Source of the DNA: Pseudomonas fluorescens | GTDB lineage: Bacteria > Pseudomonadota > Gammaproteobacteria > Pseudomonadales > Pseudomonadaceae | Length of the DNA: 64,000 nt | Direction: 5' to 3' | NCBI RefSeq assembly: GCF_902497775.2 | Contig: NZ_OZ024668.1 | Span: 5,688,326-5,752,325, forward strand | Shown: positions 53,748-62,905 of the stretch, piece by piece | How positions within the stretch are numbered: the first letter of the stretch is position 1 | Layout of the letters: the number at the start of each line of letters is the position of its first letter | The notes under the pieces: model-generated | Databases searched by the model: none | Told to the model about the DNA's origin: nothing | Seen by the model: the letters and a program-made list of their open reading frames with translations, nothing else | Program-made: the position numbers and the translations under genes

Positions 53748-56713
53748 AGACCAAACGCATGGACAAAGTGATCCCCGGATACGACATCGACGGCGAGATT
53801 GGCGAAGGCGCCATGGCTACCGTCTACCTGGCCACCCAGCGCTCGCTGGAGCGCAAGGTGGCCTTGAAGGTGATGGCTGCGGCACTGGCTGCCGACCCAA
53901 CCTTCTGCGAGCGCTTCTTGCGTGAGGGCCGGACCCTGGCGCGGCTGTCACACCCGCACACGGTGACCATCCACGACATCGGTAATGTCGGTGAGCTGTA
54001 CTACATGGCCATGGAGTACCTGCCCAATGGCACCCTCAAGGAGCGTATCGCTGCCGGGGTAACGCCGGAGCAGGGCCTGCTGTACATCCGCCAGATCGCT
54101 TCGGCACTGGGTTACGCCCATGCCCAGGGCCTGGTGCACCGTGACGTGAAGCCAGCCAACATTCTCTTTCGTGCCGACGGCACGGCAGTGCTGTCGGATT
54201 TCGGCATCGCCAAGTCGCTGGATGACCGGACCCAGTTCACCCAGGCCGGGTTTGCCGTCGGCACCCCCAGTTACATGAGCCCGGAGCAGGCACGCGGCCA
54301 GGAGATCGACGGCCGCGCTGACCTCTATGCCCTGGGCGTGGTGTTCTACGAGATGCTGGTTGGCAAGCTACCGTACAGCGGCAACGATGCCCTGTCGACG
54401 GCGCTGGCGCATTTGACCGAGCCGTTGCCGGAGCTGCCGATTGAGCACGGCCGCTATCAGGACATCCTTCGTGGCCTGCTGGCCAAGGACCCGGCCGAGC
54501 GCTTTGCCGATGCCGAGACCTTGCTGGCAGCGCTCGATCGGCTGCCCGCGCAAGATGCTCAAAGTACCCTGATCCAGCCGCTGCCTATCAGCCCCGTGCC
54601 GGTGCCTGTATCGGTTGCAATCCCGCCAGCACCACCAGCGCCGAAGCCTGAGCCCACCGTAAAGCCATCGCCATCGCCATCGCCCACGCCACGCAAGCGC
54701 CCGGCCGTGGCCTTGCTCGCCATTGCCGTCGCCGCCGCCCTGGGCCTGGGCGGCGTGGGCTATTGGGCCATGAGTGGCGATGAGCAGGTGGTTGAGGCGC
54801 AGCCGGTGCAAACCCGCGAGCCAGCCCCGCAGACACCTGTAGCGGTTAGCAACGACGACAATCGCCCGCTGCTGATGGCCGGCAAGAAGACCCTGTTCCA
54901 GCGCGTGCTGAGCAAGCCGGGTGCGCAGATCGTCAGTCAGCCGGGCGCCGCGCCCAGCGATACCTTGCCAGCCTTTAGCGTGCTCTATGTCTACCAGCGT
55001 CAGGACTTCGATGGCAGCCCCTGGCTTGAGGTCGGCACCGCCAGTGACGGCCGCCGCGACGGCTGGTTGCCGGCCTCCCAGGTCAGCGACTGGAAGCAGA
55101 GCCTGGTGCTCAAGTTCACCGAACGCTCGGGGCGTGCGCCGGTGATGTTCCTGCGCCAGGCCGATGAGCTTGAACGCCTGCTTGGCGATACCTCGGCCGC
55201 CCGTGCCGAGCTGCTCAAGGCGCAAAACAACCCGGACGAAGTACCGCAAGTGATGGCCCTGGAGCCCGGCGCCAGCGCCGTACCCCAGGACCAGTTCTAC
55301 CTGATGCCGATCTTCGAGGCGCGCGAGAGCTTCGACGAGAACGGCCAACCATTGCAGTTGCTCAATGTCGCCTCCATCGACCCGGGCAGTAGCGCGCGCA
55401 GCAGCGAGCCAAAGGCTGCGGGCGTGGCCAGCTCCAGCGATGCCTTCCGCACCGCCGTGGTGCTGGTGGTGGACACGTCGGTATCGATGCAGCCCTATAT
55501 CGATCAGGTGCGCCAGGTGGTGCACGAGCTGCATGGGCAGATTTCACGCCGTGGCGAGCTGGACAACGTCAGCTTCGGCCTGGTCGGCTTTCGCAACAAC
55601 ACCACGCGCACCCCGGCCCTGGAATACCTGACCAAGACCCTGGTCACCCTCGACCAGGGCCGCGATCCCGAGCGCTTCCTGAAGCTGGCCGAGCAGGTGA
55701 AGGCCACCAATGTCTCCAGCCATTCGTTCAATGAAGACGCCTTTGCCGGGATCATGCAGGCGGTCGACGGCATGGACTGGTCTGGCTACGGCGGGCGCCT
55801 GATCCTGCTGGTCAGCGACGCCGGCTCGCTGCGCAAGAACGACCGCTACAGCAGCACCCAGATGAACGAAGCCGAAGTGCGCCAGGCGGCTTTGAGCAAG
55901 CAGATCAAGATCTACGCCCTGCACCTGCGCACCGAGGCCGGCAAGAAGAACCACGCCTACGCCGAACAGCAGTACCGGGTGCTGACTGCCGACGCCAACC
56001 CGCAGATCGGCGATCTGTATGTCTCGGTGCCTGGTGGCGATGTGAACAAGTTTGGCGAGCGAGTGCGCGAGATCGGCTCGACGTTCGCCGAGCTTGTCCA
56101 CCAGGTGCGCAGCAACCCGGCGCAACCGACGCCGCTGCTGGCGTCATCGCCGAGCGTTGCCGACAAGACCGCGGCCATTGGCTACGCCATGCACATGGAC
56201 TTTCTCGGCCGCAAGAGCGCCAGCCAGGCTCCGCAACTGGTTAGTGCCTGGACCTCCGACCGCGACCTGACCAACCCGGCGCTGCCAACCCTGCAGGTCT
56301 GCGTGATGCTCACCAAGCTGCAACTCAACGACCTGCAGCAATCGCTGAAGTTGATCGTCGATGCCGCGCGCAAGACCCGCACTTCGCCCAAGGATTTCTT
56401 CCAGGAAATCGCCAGTGCCAGTGCCTACATGAGCCGTGACCCGGTCGCCCTGCGCAAGGGCGCCAACCTCGCCGAAGGCGGTGTATTGGGTGAGTACCTG
56501 GAGGGCCTGCCGTACCGCAGCAAATCCCTGAGCATGACCCAGGACCTGTGGCTATCGCTCAGCGTTGCCGAACAGGAAGATTTCATCGACGAACTGGATT
56601 CGAAGATCCGCCTGTACGAAACCTTCCACAACGACATGGCCAACTGGGTGCGCTTTGGCAACGCCGAGCCCGGTGACGCCTTGTATCGTGTTCCATTGTC
56701 GACGCTGCCGTGA
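53744..56713 (+). CDS. ppkA: Membrane serine/threonine kinase PpkA with periplasmic SH3-like and VWA domains
   Basis: This 989-residue kinase has a Hanks-type domain at about 12-270 (GEGAMATVYLA at 20-30, K42, HRDVKPAN at 132-139, DFG at 152-154, GTPSYMSPEQ at 173-182). A proline-rich linker precedes a helix at about 320-343; the periplasm side holds an SH3b-like segment (about 375-450) and a von Willebrand A domain (about 570-780) with intact MIDAS D577-T-S-V-S581. TTG 53744 overlaps the pppA stop; ATG 53759 (MDKVIPGYDI), 15 bases later, is an equally credible start. PpkA phosphorylates Fha on TagQRST signals. Confidence 0.93.
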   Translation: MKTKRMDKVIPGYDIDGEIGEGAMATVYLATQRSLERKVALKVMAAALAADPTFCERFLREGRTLARLSHPHTVTIHDIGNVGELYYMAMEYLPNGTLKERIAAGVTPEQGLLYIRQIASALGYAHAQGLVHRDVKPANILFRADGTAVLSDFGIAKSLDDRTQFTQAGFAVGTPSYMSPEQARGQEIDGRADLYALGVVFYEMLVGKLPYSGNDALSTALAHLTEPLPELPIEHGRYQDILRGLLAKDPAERFADAETLLAALDRLPAQDAQSTLIQPLPISPVPVPVSVAIPPAPPAPKPEPTVKPSPSPSPTPRKRPAVALLAIAVAAALGLGGVGYWAMSGDEQVVEAQPVQTREPAPQTPVAVSNDDNRPLLMAGKKTLFQRVLSKPGAQIVSQPGAAPSDTLPAFSVLYVYQRQDFDGSPWLEVGTASDGRRDGWLPASQVSDWKQSLVLKFTERSGRAPVMFLRQADELERLLGDTSAARAELLKAQNNPDEVPQVMALEPGASAVPQDQFYLMPIFEARESFDENGQPLQLLNVASIDPGSSARSSEPKAAGVASSSDAFRTAVVLVVDTSVSMQPYIDQVRQVVHELHGQISRRGELDNVSFGLVGFRNNTTRTPALEYLTKTLVTLDQGRDPERFLKLAEQVKATNVSSHSFNEDAFAGIMQAVDGMDWSGYGGRLILLVSDAGSLRKNDRYSSTQMNEAEVRQAALSKQIKIYALHLRTEAGKKNHAYAEQQYRVLTADANPQIGDLYVSVPGGDVNKFGERVREIGSTFAELVHQVRSNPAQPTPLLASSPSVADKTAAIGYAMHMDFLGRKSASQAPQLVSAWTSDRDLTNPALPTLQVCVMLTKLQLNDLQQSLKLIVDAARKTRTSPKDFFQEIASASAYMSRDPVALRKGANLAEGGVLGEYLEGLPYRSKSLSMTQDLWLSLSVAEQEDFIDELDSKIRLYETFHNDMANWVRFGNAEPGDALYRVPLSTLP

Positions 56714-57429
56714 TGATCAGCCTGCACGCGCTGCGTAAAACCCGCGGCCTCGGAGCCCAGCGCTACAGCCTGGAGATCGAGCGTCTGGAGCTGCGCGCCG
56801 GTCAGCAGCTGGCGCTGGTCGGCCCCAGTGGCTGTGGCAAGAGTACCTTGCTCGACCTGCTGGCCTTGGTGCTGCAACCAGATGGGGCTGAGCGCTTCGT
56901 ATTCAGCACCGACTCGCACAGCTACGACGTTCAGCAGTTGTGGCGTGAACAACGTCAGGACCGGTTGGCGCATCTGCGCCGCCGGCATTTGGGCTATGTG
57001 CTGCAGGCAGGCGGCTTGCTGGGTTTTCTCGATGTGCGCAGCAACATCGTTCTGCCTCGTCAGGTGCTTGGCCTGGGCGATGACGGCAGCGTGCAGCGCC
57101 TGGCCGAGCAACTGGAGATTGACGACCAGCTCGACAAGAAGCCGACTGCCTTGTCGGTCGGCCAGCGCCAGCGCGTCAGCTGCGCTCGTGCCCTGGCGCA
57201 CAATCCCGACCTGCTGCTGGCCGATGAGCCGACCGCAGCGCTAGATCCACTCAATGCCCAGCGGGTAATGCAATTGCTGCTGCGCCAGGCGCAAGCGCGG
57301 CAGGTGGCCTGCCTGATCGCCACCCACGACGAGGCCCTGGCCCGCGATGCTGGCTTGCAGGTCGTGCGCATGGTCTGCCGTCGGGATGCCGACGGTGGTG
57401 TCACGGCCATGCTCGAGAGCCAGCCGTAA
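56713..57429 (+). CDS. tagT: ABC transporter ATPase TagT
   Basis: This 238-residue LolD/MacB-type ATPase has Walker A GPSGCGKST at 37-45, signature LSVGQRQR at 147-154 and Walker B LLLADEPT at 167-174. With TagS it forms the inner-membrane complex that acts upstream of PpkA in the T6SS phosphorylation pathway. ATG 56713 shares a base with the ppkA TGA, and its own TAA shares a base with the tagS ATG. Confidence 0.9.
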   Translation: MISLHALRKTRGLGAQRYSLEIERLELRAGQQLALVGPSGCGKSTLLDLLALVLQPDGAERFVFSTDSHSYDVQQLWREQRQDRLAHLRRRHLGYVLQAGGLLGFLDVRSNIVLPRQVLGLGDDGSVQRLAEQLEIDDQLDKKPTALSVGQRQRVSCARALAHNPDLLLADEPTAALDPLNAQRVMQLLLRQAQARQVACLIATHDEALARDAGLQVVRMVCRRDADGGVTAMLESQP

Positions 57430-58631
57430 TGCGCCCGCTGCTGATTGCCAGCTTGGCCTGGCGCGACTACCGCAACGACGCACGCCTGTCGGTGTGCAGC
57501 GTGCTGGCACTGGTGGCGGTGATTGCGCCGCTGTTGGTGTTGTTCGGCTTGAAGTTCGGCCTGGTCAGCAGCCTGACCGAGCGCCTGGAGCGCGACCCGG
57601 CGGTGCGCGAAATCATCCCCTTGGGTGGCGGTCGTTTCAGTGCTGACTTTGTCGCAGAACTGGCCGCGCGCAACGACGTCGCTTTCGCCTTGCCGCGTAC
57701 CCGGCAGATTGCCGCGACGGCCGACCTGGTGCTGTCTGCGCGCAAGGTAGTGGTCAATGTCGAGATGATCCCCACTGCGCTCAACGACCCCTTGCTGCAA
57801 GGGCTGGCAGTGCCCAGTGCAATCGAACAGATCGTCCTCAGCCGCACAGCGGCGGAAAAACTCGGCGCCCAGGCCGGCGATCAGCTCGATGCCTCGTTCA
57901 GCCGCCAGCTGGCCGGGCAGATCCAGGCCCAGCGCACTTTCTTGAAGGTCGTGGCCGTACTTCCGCTGGAGGCTTTCGAGCGCGACGCATTGTTCGCGCC
58001 TCTGGCACTGCTGGAAGCCGCCGAAGACTACCGCGATGGTCGCGCCGTGCCTGCGCTGGGGTGGGAAGGGGAAACCCCGGCTGGCGAGGCGCACCGGGTC
58101 TACCCGGCTTTCCGCCTGTATGCGCGAAGCCTCACCGACGTCGAGCCGTTGCGCCGCTTCTTTGCCGATCGCCAGTTGCTGGTTTCGACCCAGGCCCCGG
58201 CCATTGCCCAGGTGCAGTCGTTGAGCCGCAACCTGACCCTGGTGTTCTGGATTATCGCCGCGCTGGCAGTGGCAGGCGCGTTCGCGGCGATCTGCGCCGG
58301 CGCCCTGGCTGCGGTCGAGCGCAAGCGCCGCGAGCTGTCGGTACTGCGCCTGCTCGGTTTCAGCACTTTCGCCTTGCTGACATTTGTTGTGCTGCAGGCG
58401 CTGTACAGCGGCGTGTTTGCCGCCGTCATTGGCGCGGTGCTTTACACCCTGGCCGAAAGCGGCCTCAACCAGTTGTTCATGCAGATGCCCGGCGAGTACG
58501 CCAGCCACCTGCTCCCGTCGCATTACCTTGTCGCCTTGCTTGCTGTGCTGTTGGCCAGCGCGGCCGCTGCCGCCCTGGGGGGCTGGCGCGTGGCACGAAT
58601 AGACGCTTGTGAAGGAATTCGAGATGTTTGA
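57429..58631 (+). CDS. tagS: ABC transporter permease TagS (FtsX/MacB-like)
   Basis: This 400-residue permease has a helix at about 18-42, a periplasmic MacB-like domain (about 45-260) and three C-terminal helices (about 270-295, 318-345 and 360-385), with the VERKRRELSVLRLLGFS motif before helix 3. It pairs with TagT, and its stop lies inside the start of tagR (eight-base overlap). Confidence 0.9.
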   Translation: MRPLLIASLAWRDYRNDARLSVCSVLALVAVIAPLLVLFGLKFGLVSSLTERLERDPAVREIIPLGGGRFSADFVAELAARNDVAFALPRTRQIAATADLVLSARKVVVNVEMIPTALNDPLLQGLAVPSAIEQIVLSRTAAEKLGAQAGDQLDASFSRQLAGQIQAQRTFLKVVAVLPLEAFERDALFAPLALLEAAEDYRDGRAVPALGWEGETPAGEAHRVYPAFRLYARSLTDVEPLRRFFADRQLLVSTQAPAIAQVQSLSRNLTLVFWIIAALAVAGAFAAICAGALAAVERKRRELSVLRLLGFSTFALLTFVVLQALYSGVFAAVIGAVLYTLAESGLNQLFMQMPGEYASHLLPSHYLVALLAVLLASAAAAALGGWRVARIDACEGIRDV

Positions 58632-60363
58632 CCGCCGCTTACCCGCCCTGGCGCTGATCGTCGCCGCCTTGAGCCTGGTGTCCTGCGCCCAGGCCGAGGA
58701 TGACCCCAAGCCTGCCAGTAACAAGCTGGACAACCCCAAGCCGCTGGCCGACGACATCAGCCTGCCGCTGCCGTGCGAGGGCGAGATGGTTTTCCGTCAC
58801 GTCTACGTGCTGGCCCAGGGCAGCCTGGATGACCGTGAGGTGAACCTCGGCTACCCCTTCAGCGAAGGTGAGGCGGGCTACAAGCAGTCGTTCATTTCCG
58901 GCTATCGCCGTGACTTCATCAATGGTCAGTTCAGCCTGCAGGACCTGTCCGCCGACTGGAAAAAACGCATCAGCCCGAGCCTGCCGAAAACCGATGCCGG
59001 CAGCCCGCTGAAACCGATGATGTACTTCATCGGCAAGTACGAAGTCACTGCCCGCCAGTACGCCCAGGTGATGGCCCAGGCCCAGTCACTGGCCAGCGGC
59101 GAGCCAGCACCGGCCTGTGAAGCACCCAGTGGCATGGCCGGGCGCTTGCCCAAGGTGAAGCTGTCGCGTTTTGAAGCCGAGCGCTTTTCTGCGGTCTACA
59201 GTGCCTGGTTGATGAAGAATCATCGCGACCTGCTGCCAGTCAGTGGCCGTGGCAAGAAGGCTGAAGATGGCGGTGTCGGCTTTGTGCGCCTGCCCACTGA
59301 AGTGGAATGGGAGTTTGCCGCCCGTGGTGGTTCCGCAGTCAGCCGCCAGGAGTTGGAAGGCCGGCTGTTCCCACGCCGCCTTGAGGGCAGCGAAAGCGAC
59401 GGCCCGCTGGCCGATTGGGCGGTGTTCAACCAGGTCGCCGGTGGCACCGGCCAGGCTGCGCGCCTGACCCCGATCGGCACCAAGTTGCCCAACCCGCTGG
59501 GTATGTTCGACGTGCTCGGCAACGCCGCGGAAATGGTCCAGGAGTCGTTCCAGCTGGTGCATGCCGGGCGTCGCCAGGGCGCTTATGGCGGCTTCGTGGT
59601 CAAGGGCGGCAACTACCTCGAAGGCGAGGGCACGCTGTTCACCGGCATGCGCCGTGAGTACCCGCTGTTCGGCGCCGATGGCACTGAGCAAAGCAACGAA
59701 ACCACGGGCTTTCGGGTCGCCATCGGCGCCCTGTCGGCGCCGCGTTCGCGTTACGAAGAGCTGTTCGAGCAGTGGCAGAAAGAGGGCCGCCTGGCCGCGC
59801 TGACCGACGCCATCGACGACGCCCAGGACCCGACCAAACGCCTGGACAGCATCATCGCCGCCAGCGTCGACCCGCACCTTCAGGCCGAGCTTGGCCTGGT
59901 CAACGAAGAGCTCAAGCGCAACGTCTCGCTGATCGCCCAGCAGCGTGAAGAAGCGGCCGGCAACCTGATCCAGTCGGCGGCGTTGGTGGCCGAAACCATC
60001 AACAACTACAACATCCGCCTGACCAACCTGCAAAAGACCCAGCAACAGGCCAAGGCCTCCGGCGACGAGACCAGCGCCAGGCTGTTCGCCGCGGCCATCA
60101 ACAACGGCCGCAGCGCCCTCGACGGCGCCGTGGCGATCTACATCGACAACCTTGCCACCGGCACACGCTACACCGACGCGGTGATCCAGGCGCAGTTCCA
60201 GCGGGTCAAGGAAGAACTCAATCGCAAGCCGGTGCTGGGCAAGAGCCTGCTCAGCCGCGCGACCTTGTTCGTCCGCCATGTCGGGGATTATCGCCAGCAA
60301 CGGCGCGCCGACCCGGCGACGATTTTAAAAGAACTGCTCGCATCAACCGCTGTGCAACCTTGA
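58624..60363 (+). CDS. tagR: TagR, formylglycine-enzyme-like (SUMF1) T6SS regulator
   Basis: This 579-residue exported protein has a signal with a possible lipobox (LVSC, C21) or a signal peptidase I site after AQA. The SUMF1/FGE-like domain lies at about 125-375 with YFIGKYEVTARQYAQVM, RLPTEVEWEFAARGG, LGNAAEMVQESF and NETTGFRVAIG. The C-terminal 200 residues are helical and coiled-coil-like. The family lacks sulfatase-activating function; TagR acts in the periplasm to turn on PpkA. ATG 58624 has AAGGA seven bases upstream; the GTG at 58609 is less likely. Confidence 0.9.
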   Translation: MFDRRLPALALIVAALSLVSCAQAEDDPKPASNKLDNPKPLADDISLPLPCEGEMVFRHVYVLAQGSLDDREVNLGYPFSEGEAGYKQSFISGYRRDFINGQFSLQDLSADWKKRISPSLPKTDAGSPLKPMMYFIGKYEVTARQYAQVMAQAQSLASGEPAPACEAPSGMAGRLPKVKLSRFEAERFSAVYSAWLMKNHRDLLPVSGRGKKAEDGGVGFVRLPTEVEWEFAARGGSAVSRQELEGRLFPRRLEGSESDGPLADWAVFNQVAGGTGQAARLTPIGTKLPNPLGMFDVLGNAAEMVQESFQLVHAGRRQGAYGGFVVKGGNYLEGEGTLFTGMRREYPLFGADGTEQSNETTGFRVAIGALSAPRSRYEELFEQWQKEGRLAALTDAIDDAQDPTKRLDSIIAASVDPHLQAELGLVNEELKRNVSLIAQQREEAAGNLIQSAALVAETINNYNIRLTNLQKTQQQAKASGDETSARLFAAAINNGRSALDGAVAIYIDNLATGTRYTDAVIQAQFQRVKEELNRKPVLGKSLLSRATLFVRHVGDYRQQRRADPATILKELLASTAVQP

Positions 60364-60444
60364 GCGGCTGTCGAGCGAGCATCGTAGTGACCGGGGCGGC
60401 ATGAGGTTGCCCCGGGCGTGTTTAAACAGAGAGAGAACCTGACC

Positions 60445-61398
60445 ATGCTTTCAACTCGCAAGCCCTTCTTCACTGCTTCCAACGGCCGGGCCGCGCTGCT
60501 GCTGGCGGCCGGTTTCAGCACCGTCCTGCTGACTGGCTGCGCCAGCTCGCCGGCATCCAAGGTCGGTGCGACGACCAAGGTCGAGTACTACCCGAGCTGC
60601 TACGAGCCGGTCCAGCACCTGCGTGCCACCGATTCGGACATGACCAAGTCGGTTGCCACCGGCGCCCTGATCGGTGCCGTCGGCGGCGCGCTGACCGGCG
60701 CGCTGACCGGCAACTCCGACACCCGTGGCCGTAATGCTGCCATCGGCGCTGCCGGTGGTGCCCTGGTCGGCGGTGCGGCCGGTTACTACACCGAGCGCCA
60801 GAAGCAGATCAGCGACGACAACCAGCGCATCGGCTCCTACGCCACCGACATCAACAAGAGCGCGGCCGACATGGACCGCAGCACCGCTTACGCCAAAGCC
60901 TCCCAGGCGTGCTACCAGCGTGAGTTCGCCAACCTGATGGACGGCCGTAAAGCCAACAAGATCAACGACAGCGAAGGTCGCAAGCGCCTGGCGGAAATCA
61001 TCGCCGGCCTGCAGGAGTCGAACAACCTGATCACTGCGGTCAACGGCCGTCTGGGTGAGAACCTCAACAACTACACCCAGGCTTACGAGCAAGACCTCAA
61101 GCAGGTCGGCGTACCGCGTAACGACGTGGTGATCGTTGCCGAAGCCCAGGCGCCGGTGCTGGCCACCGGTAACGCCAAGAAGACCAACACCGGCAAGACC
61201 AAGACGCCACCTCCAGCGAAGAAAAAGCTGCCAGAAGTGCCGAAGGAAGCCGTTGCCACCGAGAAGACCCTGCAGGATGCCAACGCCAAGAAGGCTGAAA
61301 GCCAGAAGGTTGCCAGCGCCGGCCAGAGCCAGGTCAACAGCATGTGCAAGAACCCGGACATGGGTGACTGGGCACCGGTGCCTTGCCCTAACGTGTAA
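60445..61398 (+). CDS. tagQ: TagQ, outer-membrane lipoprotein with glycine zipper
   Basis: This 317-residue lipoprotein has a signal peptide ending in lipobox LTGC. It carries two glycine-zipper segments (about 70-115, GALIGAVGGALTGALTG and AIGAAGGALVGGAAGYY), a helical region (about 120-230) and a lysine/proline-rich tail ending KNPDMGDWAPVPCPNV. TagQ anchors TagR at the outer membrane in P. aeruginosa. ATG 60445 is chosen over an in-frame GTG at 60418. It ends the T-S-R-Q sensing module. Confidence 0.87.
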   Translation: MLSTRKPFFTASNGRAALLLAAGFSTVLLTGCASSPASKVGATTKVEYYPSCYEPVQHLRATDSDMTKSVATGALIGAVGGALTGALTGNSDTRGRNAAIGAAGGALVGGAAGYYTERQKQISDDNQRIGSYATDINKSAADMDRSTAYAKASQACYQREFANLMDGRKANKINDSEGRKRLAEIIAGLQESNNLITAVNGRLGENLNNYTQAYEQDLKQVGVPRNDVVIVAEAQAPVLATGNAKKTNTGKTKTPPPAKKKLPEVPKEAVATEKTLQDANAKKAESQKVASAGQSQVNSMCKNPDMGDWAPVPCPNV

Positions 61399-61417
61399 GG
61401 CTTGAGCAGCGCGGTTG

Positions 61418-61444
61418 CCCGCTACCTTGATGCAAGGTGGCGGG
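61418..61444 (+). other. Hairpin between tagQ and the downstream effector-like pair
   Basis: An 11-base stem with one wobble (CCCGCTACCTT with AAGGTGGCGGG, five-base loop) lies 20 bases past the tagQ stop and lacks a T run. It may only attenuate read-through into the next two genes. Confidence 0.45.
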
Positions 61445-61477
61445 TGACCTGCGCTGCAGGTTCAAGGAAGCGAATCA

Positions 61478-62410
61478 ATGAGCAGCGCCATCCCCCGTTT
61501 TGGCTACATCGATCCCCAGTTCAACGCGCGGCAGCGCATCCAGTCCAGCATCAACCTGCCCAGGCTGTTTGCCGCCATCGACGCCGATCCATCGATTGTC
61601 GGTGCCGGCGTGGTGTACATCGACCTGGACTACAACGTCGTGGTCCTGCGCGAGTTCCAGCCGATTTGCAGCATCCGCCCCAAGCGCATCATTTTGCGTG
61701 AGCTCAAGCGTTACCAGACGCCCGACCAGTACACCCAGCAGTTGCAGACCAACCCGCGTGAATCCCAGGCGATCAAGGAAGGTGCGAATACCACCTTGTC
61801 GTGCTTTGGCGCAGTGTTGGGCTGGATGGTGGTGGTCAGCGGCACCATTGCCGCGCCGTTTTCCGGCGGTACCAGCATGGTCGTGACCTATATCGGCGCC
61901 GCTGCAGCCACGGCCAGTAGCGTACAGTGCGGTATCGGTATCATGCGTACCGTGCGCGAGGCCAACAACCCTGGCGCCAACGACGCACTCGACCAGGAAG
62001 AGTGGTACCAGAATGTGAGCATGGTGCTGGACGCGGTGTCTTTGCTGGGCGTCGGCACCTCAGGGCTGACCACCTTCAAATACCTGCAGATGCACAAGGC
62101 CGCAACCGGACGTAAATGGTTCGAGCTGAGCAAGGGCTTGAGTCGTCAGCAGCGCAAGGCGCTTACCACTGAACTGCTGTCGGTCAAGCACCCGTCACTG
62201 ACCGCCAAGCAGCTCAAGTTGCAGCAGAGCGCAGGTTTGCTGACCAAGCGCTTCACCCCCACCGAGATCAGCCATGCGACCAAGACCCTGCTCAAGGACT
62301 CGATCGGCGCCGGCTTCGGCCTGGCTGGCAGCTCCTCCGTGCAGGGCGTTGTAACCTCCGCGAGCAGCGAGATAAAGACCATCGCCATCGGCCTGTACGA
62401 GGAATTCTGA
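61478..62410 (+). CDS. Putative T6SS pore-forming effector (Tse4-like architecture)
   Basis: This is a 310-residue protein without signal peptide. The soluble N-terminus (about 1-103) is followed by two hydrophobic glycine/alanine-rich segments at about 104-125 and 128-157 (GAVLGWMVVVSGTIAAPFSGG and TYIGAAAATASSVQCGIGI), a third weaker one at 183-198, a basic helical region (205-265) and a short glycine/serine-rich C-terminus. Glycine-zipper-like membrane segments, no export signal and a directly following small membrane protein match the Tse4/Tsi4 pore-toxin arrangement; sequence relatedness to Tse4 was not tested. AAGGA nine bases upstream supports the start. Confidence 0.6.
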   Translation: MSSAIPRFGYIDPQFNARQRIQSSINLPRLFAAIDADPSIVGAGVVYIDLDYNVVVLREFQPICSIRPKRIILRELKRYQTPDQYTQQLQTNPRESQAIKEGANTTLSCFGAVLGWMVVVSGTIAAPFSGGTSMVVTYIGAAAATASSVQCGIGIMRTVREANNPGANDALDQEEWYQNVSMVLDAVSLLGVGTSGLTTFKYLQMHKAATGRKWFELSKGLSRQQRKALTTELLSVKHPSLTAKQLKLQQSAGLLTKRFTPTEISHATKTLLKDSIGAGFGLAGSSSVQGVVTSASSEIKTIAIGLYEEF

Positions 62411-62412
62411 GC

Positions 62413-62835
62413 ATGAGCGCCAGCCAGGATTACGCCGCGTTCATGACGCGTTACTTTCCGACCTTTATCTGCACGTTTTTTCTTTCGTTGTTTTCCCTGG
62501 CTTGCGCGGTGACCTTGTGGACCGACACGCATCTGCGCAACCACCCCGATAATTCGGCCTACAGCGTCGGGCTAATGGCCAGCAGTATCGTCCTGCTGTG
62601 CCTGGGTAATTTCCTGATCATTCGCGGCAGGGCCTGGAGTGTCTGGCTGCTCGTGGGATTGCTGCTGCTCAGCCTGCTGACCGTGATCAGCCTGTTCGAT
62701 GAGCGAATCAGCAAAGGCCTGTTTGCCTTTGCCTTGTTGCTGCCGCTGCTTGCCGGGTTGATGCTCAATGGCAAGCGTCATCGGCAGATGCGCGAGTACT
62801 TGGTCGAGCTGCGGGAAAAACGCCAGAACCATTGA
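62413..62835 (+). CDS. Four-helix inner-membrane protein, putative immunity to the preceding effector
   Basis: This 140-residue protein has four hydrophobic helices (about 14-36, 48-69, 73-91 and 100-117) and a basic cytoplasmic-looking C-terminus (GKRHRQMREYLVELREKRQNH). It starts two bases after the stop of the putative pore-former, implying strict co-expression. Immunity proteins to pore-forming T6SS effectors are usually small polytopic membrane proteins. No family was recognised. Confidence 0.6.
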   Translation: MSASQDYAAFMTRYFPTFICTFFLSLFSLACAVTLWTDTHLRNHPDNSAYSVGLMASSIVLLCLGNFLIIRGRAWSVWLLVGLLLLSLLTVISLFDERISKGLFAFALLLPLLAGLMLNGKRHRQMREYLVELREKRQNH

Positions 62836-62905
62836 TCCTGGTTAATATTTGCTCAATTACCACCCCCTAGACTGAGGCCTCTGCACCCTCAAAGGGGGAC
62901 ATGGC

